Origin: Gammaproteobacteria bacterium
GTDB taxonomy: Bacteria; Pseudomonadota; Gammaproteobacteria; BMS3Bbin11
Assembly (NCBI GenBank): GCA_030617565.1
Contig: JAUWVE010000003.1
Span: 1-28,894, forward strand
Direction of reading: 5' to 3'
DNA: 28,894 nt
Shown one piece after another: positions 23,950 through 28,894 of the stretch. A program made the position numbers and the translations under genes. Under the pieces are notes generated by a model. That model searched no databases and was not told the DNA's origin. It was given only the letters and a program-made list of their open reading frames with translations. Position 1 is the stretch's first letter. Every line of letters begins with the position of its first letter.

Positions 23950-24960
23950 ATGACTGCTACCGATGCCAAATCACCCGTAGCAATTATCGGTGCTGGCTCA
24001 TGGGGAACCGCACTGGCCATGCACATTGCGAAGGGCGGACGCAAAGCCTATCTCTGGGGGCATGACCCCGAACAGATGAAAACTCTTGCTGCCGATCGCA
24101 GCAATGAGCAATTTTTGCCAGGACTGGCCTTCCCTGATTCGCTAGAAGTACTGGTAGATATTTCTGAACTGCCATCAACATGCAATAACTTTCTTGTCGT
24201 TGTACCCAGTCATGCCTTTCGACAGGTTTTACGATCATTACTGCAACTGCCATCACCCCCAGAGCTTATTGCATGGGGAACCAAAGGGCTGGAGAAGGGT
24301 ACCAGCCTGCTAATGAGTGACATCGCCGATGAAGAACTACCGGCAGAGATAAAAACAGCTGTTATTTCCGGCCCATCTTTTGCGGGTGAAGTAGCACGCG
24401 GTATGCCTACGGCTGTTACCGTCGCCTCCAGTGATAATGAAACCGCTGCCGAAGTCACATCCTGGCTACACCATCATCAGTTTCGTGCCTACACACAGGA
24501 AGATTTAATTGGTGTCCAGATTGGCGGTGCATTGAAGAATGTCATGGCCATCGCAGCAGGGATAAGTGATGGACTGGGTTTTGGAGCCAATGCACGCGCC
24601 GCCCTGATTACTCGTGGACTAGCAGAAATCACACGTCTTGGCATAAAAGCTGGAGGGCAAATAGAAACCTTCATGGGTCTGGCCGGTATGGGTGATCTGG
24701 TATTGACCTGCACGGATGATCAATCCCGCAACCGACGCGTCGGTCTCGGCCTGGGCAAAGGCGGTACTCTTCAGGAGATCATTGATGAGATCGGACAGGA
24801 AGTTGAAGGTGTTCAGTCTGCTGCGGCGACCTGGGAATTATCACGTGAACTGGACGTCCCCATGCCCATCACTGAACAGGTTTATAATGTTCTCTATCGA
24901 GATCTACCTGCACTGAAGGCCGTACAAAACTTACTGCATCGTGATCCCAAACACGAATAA
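23950..24960 (+). CDS. gpsA: Glycerol-3-phosphate dehydrogenase, NAD(P)+
   Basis: 336 residues. N-terminal Rossmann motif GAGSWGTALA; GGALKNVMAIAAG holds the catalytic lysine and the substrate region follows. It makes sn-glycerol 3-phosphate for phospholipid synthesis in the cytoplasm. The nearest AAGGGAAGGA is rather far from the ATG. It follows secB closely, as in other gammaproteobacteria. Confidence 0.97.
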   Translation: MTATDAKSPVAIIGAGSWGTALAMHIAKGGRKAYLWGHDPEQMKTLAADRSNEQFLPGLAFPDSLEVLVDISELPSTCNNFLVVVPSHAFRQVLRSLLQLPSPPELIAWGTKGLEKGTSLLMSDIADEELPAEIKTAVISGPSFAGEVARGMPTAVTVASSDNETAAEVTSWLHHHQFRAYTQEDLIGVQIGGALKNVMAIAAGISDGLGFGANARAALITRGLAEITRLGIKAGGQIETFMGLAGMGDLVLTCTDDQSRNRRVGLGLGKGGTLQEIIDEIGQEVEGVQSAAATWELSRELDVPMPITEQVYNVLYRDLPALKAVQNLLHRDPKHE

Positions 24961-25056
24961 TTACTCTAATAAAACCACTATCAGACTCAAGGGCAACTGG
25001 CTTTTGAGTTCTTCCGAAATACCTGACACATAAAACGTAATACTTTCCTTTTGTCC

Positions 25057-25521
25057 ATGTTCCATATTGCCCTCTACGAGCCTCGCATCGCACCCAATAC
25101 TGGGAACATCATTCGCTTAGCAGCAAATAATGGTTGTCATCTTCACCTTATTGAACCACTGGGTTTTGAGCTTGAAGACAAACAGCTACGACGTGCCGGA
25201 CTGGATTATCATGATCTAACAAATGTTTCCCTTCACTCCAACTATGCAGTGTTCCTCAAAGCTATCGAGGGACAGAGAATCCTGGCCTGCACCACCAGAG
25301 GCGGTCGCCACTACGATCAAATTGACTTTAAAAGGGATGATGTACTTCTTTTTGGTTCAGAAACCTCTGGCTTACCAGAGGCCGTACATCAAAGTTTAGA
25401 TCCAGAGCATCTGATACGAATTCCAATGCAGCCCAAAAGTCGAAGCCTGAACCTGTCCAATGCAGCGGCAATCATTAGTTACGAGGCGTGGAGACAACTT
25501 GGCTTTGCTGGTGGGAAGTAA
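25057..25521 (+). CDS. trmL: tRNA (cytidine/uridine-2'-O-)-methyltransferase TrmL
   Basis: 154 residues from ATG 25057 (MFHIALYEPRIAPNTGNIIR), aligned with the normal TrmL start; a TTG two codons earlier is also possible. The SPOUT knot is clear: LFGSETSGLPE, IPMQPKSRSLNLSNAAAI. It methylates position 34 of certain leucine tRNAs. The ribosome-binding sequence is poor, and a 90-bp gap separates it from gpsA. Confidence 0.93.
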   Translation: MFHIALYEPRIAPNTGNIIRLAANNGCHLHLIEPLGFELEDKQLRRAGLDYHDLTNVSLHSNYAVFLKAIEGQRILACTTRGGRHYDQIDFKRDDVLLFGSETSGLPEAVHQSLDPEHLIRIPMQPKSRSLNLSNAAAIISYEAWRQLGFAGGK

Positions 25522-25872
25522 TTAATCAGTAGCAGCTCGCCGCCATTAGCGGACTTTCATAATAACCTGACGAATGAATTAACCGTATGGTTTTTTACAT
25601 GTCCTTCAAGAGCAGGCTGACATATTATCTAACTGATTTATATACAATCCGGAAAAAAGCACACAAATAGCCTTAGACGAAATCTGCACAGTATCGCGCT
25701 AGCTATATGCATCGGTTAGGCAGATGGCCTTTGGATATGGCAGATGGTCGATTACTGCTATTCGGGGTAATATAACCAGTCAGGTACAGGATTGACTTAC
25801 AATTTGCTGTGGCCCATGTTTATCGGTCAAGCAATACCACAATAATAACGAATCTGACTAAAGGATAATGGT
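25522..25872. other. Gene-free stretch with a 20-bp-spaced direct repeat
   Basis: No gene seen over 351 bp. GGCAGATGG occurs at 25719-25727 and 25739-25747, spaced by 20 bp, each on the same strand. A TTGACT at 25792-25797 could be a -35 for the following gene, but no clear -10 follows at the right distance. The two direct repeats could be a regulator site. Confidence 0.4.
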
Positions 25873-26718
25873 ATGACAACAGGCCTGACGTTCAACTGCC
25901 GACAGGAGGTCGCTCAGCCAGGCGATAGCGGGAACGGGAGCTTCGGTAAAAAAAAGAAAATAATCTTCAGTACATATGGTGCATTGATAATCGCTCTACC
26001 AGTACTGAGCATGTTTTTCCTGTATTTAGAACATGTTACACATATCACTTTTCTCGCGCATGTTGCAGCCATACCGCTTGAAATCATGTTCGGTGCCATC
26101 ATCGTCGAGCGTTTTCTGGCCAGCAGGGAAAAGAAAGGCCGCCTCCACATGCTGATGCACATGAAGAGCTACATCTTCCGTTCACAGATGCGTGAAGTAT
26201 TCATCAATAGTTTCAATGCCCTTGCGTCACCACAGATAGATATCCGCAAGCTGGCTACTGCCGAACTATCAGAATTGTACAAGCTGCGTGAAGACCTCAA
26301 CGAATTGACCTATCGATCTGTCGACGAGCTTGAGCTTGTGGTCCTGTCCTACATCGATGCACGTAGCGTATTCGTGACATTCATGGATTGGGCCATGCAA
26401 CATGACTTTGAAGTCATTCTCGAGGAAGTGGTATTCGTCCTGAATTTCATTCAGGATGTTCGCATGTATAAGGAATCCTATCCCGACAAACTGTTCGTCG
26501 AATATGCAATGAGTACGCCGCAGGGGTGTGAAAAGTTACGCAAGGTGCTGACCGGTGCGGTCTCCAAGTTCCTCGACTATGCTATCGAACTGAAGACCGA
26601 ACGTCCCAGTATATATGACGAATTGATAAGCGAATACCTGATAGTGTCAGAACTGAAACTGCCGGTTGATGCTTTTACCGATGACACACGCCCCCCAGAC
26701 GCCCTGGTTTCGACATAA
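25873..26718 (+). CDS. Unrecognised membrane protein, two helices and a long soluble domain
   Basis: 281 residues with AAAGGATAA before the ATG. After a basic KKKK (27-30), two hydrophobic helices lie at about 33-52 and 58-78, then about 200 soluble, mostly helical residues rich in E and L (KLREDLNELTYRSVDELELVV ...). By the positive-inside rule this domain is probably cytoplasmic. I do not recognise the family. Monocistronic. Confidence 0.65.
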   Translation: MTTGLTFNCRQEVAQPGDSGNGSFGKKKKIIFSTYGALIIALPVLSMFFLYLEHVTHITFLAHVAAIPLEIMFGAIIVERFLASREKKGRLHMLMHMKSYIFRSQMREVFINSFNALASPQIDIRKLATAELSELYKLREDLNELTYRSVDELELVVLSYIDARSVFVTFMDWAMQHDFEVILEEVVFVLNFIQDVRMYKESYPDKLFVEYAMSTPQGCEKLRKVLTGAVSKFLDYAIELKTERPSIYDELISEYLIVSELKLPVDAFTDDTRPPDALVST

Positions 26719-26792
26719 ATCATATCCTAACCGCAATTGGTTACTGGTCCTGCCCCATTTAATCTCAAACGTCTGCTTTTTACGCATGGGAA

Positions 26793-26816
26793 TTAAGGAG
26801 CCTCTGATTAATTATT
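26793..26816. repeat. End fragment of the palindromic element family
   Basis: TTAAGGAGCCTCTGATTAAT matches the family end consensus (GG-ACCTCTGATTTATTC). The central block is not found in the next 150 bp, so only an end remains. It lies in the gap between the membrane protein and hemJ. Confidence 0.5.
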
Positions 26817-26942
26817 GGCTGATTGCAGCCATTTGAGTGAGGTGGAACTTAAAATACCCCCAGACCTTCTGCGGCGCCACATAATTCGCATTTCGAGTTG
26901 CTGCGTGCAAATAATTCCTGTTCAGTTTTCATTTTTATTTGT

Positions 26943-27356
26943 TTAGACAGGTTGCTTGATCACTGTCAGAAAGACAATCCCAAGTAATAGTAGTGTAGGC
27001 AACTCATTAAACCAGCGGTAGAAGACATGGCTGCGATTGTTTTTATCATCACGAAAGTCAATCATAAAGATGCCACAGACAATATGATAGATGACAAGTA
27101 AACAAACCAGTGCGATTTTTATCGTCAACCAGGTGCCGCTGAAACCATAGCCCAGCCACAACCATGTACCAAAGACAATTGTCAGAATGGCCAGGGGAGT
27201 GACGAAGAAAAAAAGCTTGCGCTCCATTATCTTTAAGCGTTCGCTTGTCGCCTTATCTTCTGTCATTGCATGATGTACAAATAGCCTCGGCAGGTAGAAC
27301 AAGCCTGCAAACCAGCTAACCATGAAAAATATATGGAACGCCTTGATCCACAACAC
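26943..27356 (-). CDS. hemJ: Protoporphyrinogen oxidase HemJ family
   Basis: 137 residues, four helices. It starts LWIKAFHIFFMVSWFAGLFY with the conserved histidine and tryptophan, and has KIALVCLLVIYH and FNELPTLLLL. HemJ oxidises protoporphyrinogen IX in the membrane for haem synthesis. It is the last gene of a leftward set, four bases after the TlpA-like gene. Confidence 0.9.
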   Translation of the reverse strand: MLWIKAFHIFFMVSWFAGLFYLPRLFVHHAMTEDKATSERLKIMERKLFFFVTPLAILTIVFGTWLWLGYGFSGTWLTIKIALVCLLVIYHIVCGIFMIDFRDDKNNRSHVFYRWFNELPTLLLLGIVFLTVIKQPV

Positions 27357-27359
27357 GAT

Positions 27360-27872
27360 TTAAGTCCTCTCATCCGGCAGCATGGCTGCGATTCGTTTTC
27401 GCATGTCATCGACATTTATGACGCCGCTATGGCGATATTCTATCTGTCCACGCGGTGAAATAAGTAGCGTATGTGGAATCACCTCAACGCCAAATGCTTT
27501 AGTAATGGCAGAATCAATATCCAGTGCAAGAGTGTAGGGTATTTTGTAACTCTGTTTAAAGGCAATCACCTGATCCGGCTTTTCATGAGCCATTGATATT
27601 CCAATTACCTGCAGACCTTTCGCTGAAAATTCCTGATAAAGATCTGCCAGATCAGGTATTTCTTTTCTGCACGGTGCACAGGTCGTCGCCCAGAAGTTTA
27701 ATAATACGGTTTTATCTTTCAACTCGTCTATTTTTAGTGTGGTTCCATCAACTAATGTGAACTCTACTTCAGGGAGTTGCTTCGCTTTCTCGGTAAAATA
27801 GAAATAGGCATTTCCAGCGATCAGTATAGGGAAGCCAACAAAAAGCAGCAGCATTTTAACGGTTTTATTCAT
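27360..27872 (-). CDS. TlpA/ResA-like membrane-anchored thioredoxin
   Basis: 170 residues: an N-terminal anchor helix (about 7-26) and a thioredoxin fold with the redox motif CAPC at 65-68 (FWATTCAPCRKEIPDL). It is likely a periplasmic reductant of disulfides, for example in cytochrome c maturation. The start overlaps the end of the DsbA-like gene by eight bases. Confidence 0.9.
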   Translation of the reverse strand: MNKTVKMLLLFVGFPILIAGNAYFYFTEKAKQLPEVEFTLVDGTTLKIDELKDKTVLLNFWATTCAPCRKEIPDLADLYQEFSAKGLQVIGISMAHEKPDQVIAFKQSYKIPYTLALDIDSAITKAFGVEVIPHTLLISPRGQIEYRHSGVINVDDMRKRIAAMLPDERT

Positions 27873-28524
27873 TCCTTAAGGGCACCTCTATTGTACCTTC
27901 CGCAGCCTGCCTTAGTTTAGATGTTGAAACAGCTCCCGTTAAGCGTTGCTTGCCGATAAAGAATGTAGGTGTGCCCGTAACCCCCGCTTTCACGGCCATG
28001 TCCATATTCATCTGTAAGATTTTTTCATATTCAGGATCACTCCAGGCCCGGTCTACCACTTCATCGCTGACACCACTGACCTGTGCAATATCTCGCAAAA
28101 CCTCGTCATCACCAATATTCCTTCCTGCCACGAAATATTCCTCGTAAAGATTTTCATTTAATTTATAAAATGTTTCTCGCCCTTCACTTTTTACTGCCTC
28201 AGCCAGCAATAAAGCACGATGTGAATTAGCCAGCAGCCCTACCGGGGCCAGAGTAATCCCTTCTTCCTGTGCCATTTCCACCAGGCCATCCATCATGCCC
28301 TGCCACTGTTCATCTGAATAATCCAGCGAATCAACCGTTGATCCCTGTTGTGGTGTATCAGGATGTATTTCGATGAAACGGAAATTAATCAGTACATCAT
28401 AGTCTTCCCTAAGGTGCTGCAACCTCAAATCACCTATATAGCAGAATGGACAGATATAATCGGTAAACAGTGTCAGGCGTAATTGTGGTTTTTCTATTTC
28501 GGTTTTTTTGTTTGTTGTGGTCAT
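27865..28524 (-). CDS. DsbA/FrnE-family thiol oxidoreductase
   Basis: 219 residues. No signal peptide; DYICPFCYIGDLRL holds CPFC at 25-28, a helical insert follows, and GTPTFFIG has the cis-proline. It is the FrnE type, likely cytoplasmic. The final residues EVPLRNE and the stop are encoded by DNA matching an end of the palindromic element family (27875-27893). Confidence 0.88.
   Translation of the reverse strand: MTTTNKKTEIEKPQLRLTLFTDYICPFCYIGDLRLQHLREDYDVLINFRFIEIHPDTPQQGSTVDSLDYSDEQWQGMMDGLVEMAQEEGITLAPVGLLANSHRALLLAEAVKSEGRETFYKLNENLYEEYFVAGRNIGDDEVLRDIAQVSGVSDEVVDRAWSDPEYEKILQMNMDMAVKAGVTGTPTFFIGKQRLTGAVSTSKLRQAAEGTIEVPLRNE
27875..27893. repeat. End fragment of the palindromic element family inside a gene end
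   Basis: AGGGCACCTCTATT is 14/14 identical to the left end of copy 1. It is read on the minus strand as ATAGAGGTGCCCTTAAGG and gives the C-terminal IEVPLR of the DsbA-like protein. Confidence 0.5.
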
Positions 28525-28577
28525 GGGACTACTGAGGGTACCAGTAGCGCGAACTACTCACAAACTATTCGCCGCGA

Positions 28578-28642
28578 GGGCGCGCCTCCCACAGCAAAAC
28601 TGGTGCACCCGTTGCTTACAGGCTTTTTGTGGGAAGCGCGCC
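28578..28642. repeat. Hairpin repeat (REP-like), both arms
   Basis: Left arm GGCGCGCCTCCCACAG (28579-28594) pairs with TGTGGGAAGCGCGCC (28628-28642). The left arm is repeated exactly at 10515-10532. It lies between hemW and the DsbA-like gene. Confidence 0.75.
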
Positions 28643-28659
28643 AGCAAAAAAGCAACCTT

Positions 28660-28894
28660 CTAGGAAAACATCAACTGTATTTCAGAAAGAAAGCAAAAAC
28701 CTTTTTCTGTTGGTTGTATATTGTCGCCTTGCTGAATCAATAAGCCCTTCTTTACCGCCTCATCAATACCCTGTGAGATAGTATCTTTAGCCAGGCCGGT
28801 ATGAAGAGAAAATTGCTTTACAGTAAACCCCTTCCTTAGTCTCAAAGCATTAATCATATACTCCAGTACCAGATCATCCCTCTGTAGTTTGTGC
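28660..28894 (-). CDS. hemW: Coproporphyrinogen III oxidase-like HemW, C-terminal part, cut by window edge
   Basis: The frame is open from the window end to a TAG at 28660-28662. The visible 77 residues read LVLEYMINALRLRKGFTVKQ, FSLHTGLAKDTISQGIDEAV, then KGLLIQQGDNIQPTEKGFCF and FLSEIQLMF. This is the HemW/HemN-C domain (winged helix). HemW is a haem chaperone related to anaerobic coproporphyrinogen oxidase. The start lies outside the window. An internal ATG at 28857 is not the true start. Confidence 0.85.
   Translation of the reverse strand, partial: HKLQRDDLVLEYMINALRLRKGFTVKQFSLHTGLAKDTISQGIDEAVKKGLLIQQGDNIQPTEKGFCFLSEIQLMFS

Noticed and set aside
24960..25020. ACTCAA/TTGAGT inverted repeat after gpsA as a terminator
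   Set aside because: Weak stem, large loop and no T run.

Overview
The window looks like a piece of a gammaproteobacterial chromosome. The rhodanese–grxC–secB–gpsA–trmL run, the envC–ctpA pair, the fused PP2C–kinase beside a nitrate transporter, and the RpoN/NtrC-type promoters all fit that class. No rRNA, tRNA or species marker is present, so I do not name a genus. Intergenic DNA is rich in period-7 tandem repeats, hairpin repeats and short palindromic elements.

Layout. 1-295 is the N-terminal part of gspL (type II secretion), cut by the window edge. 302-1671 is a period-7 repeat array split by a complete 1249-bp IS3-family element. 2103-2663 is a two-helix membrane protein. 2813-15324 is a nitrate-assimilation locus. 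Its leftward operon is nirB, nirD, a CBS-pair protein, a NasA-type nitrate reductase, and a fused four-cluster ferredoxin/DmsC-type membrane anchor. To its right, rightward, lie a 6-phosphofructokinase, the NarK-type transporter and a PP2C phosphatase–protein kinase fusion. Both nirB and narK have a -24/-12 (sigma54) promoter with two NtrC-like sites about 30 bp apart upstream. I infer joint control by nitrogen limitation.

15378-18109 holds small genes: a membrane protein, a cytochrome c'-like protein, a TetR regulator flanked by two matching palindromes, an acyl-carrier-like ORF overlapping a small CxxC protein, and a strong terminator. 18107-18685 is a secreted cysteine-rich-repeat gene that is missing from simple ORF calls because a 158-bp palindromic element splits its signal peptide. 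18734-21999 is envC, ctpA and a DJ-1 family gene, leftward. 22100-25521 is an ArsR regulator followed by rhodanese, grxC, secB, gpsA and trmL. A second copy of the palindromic element (160 bp) sits exactly between the rhodanese stop and the grxC start. 25873-26718 is an unrecognised membrane protein. 26943-28524 is a leftward DsbA-like/TlpA-like/HemJ set, and 28660 to the end is the C-terminus of HemW.

The most interesting signal is this palindromic element family. The two full copies share their ends and their centre, but the interior arms differ between copies while each copy still pairs with itself. One copy breaks a gene whose reading frame is exactly restored by removing it. The other duplicates the stop codon of the upstream gene and provides a new ribosome-binding sequence for the next. 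End fragments of the family supply the last codons or the stop of two further genes.
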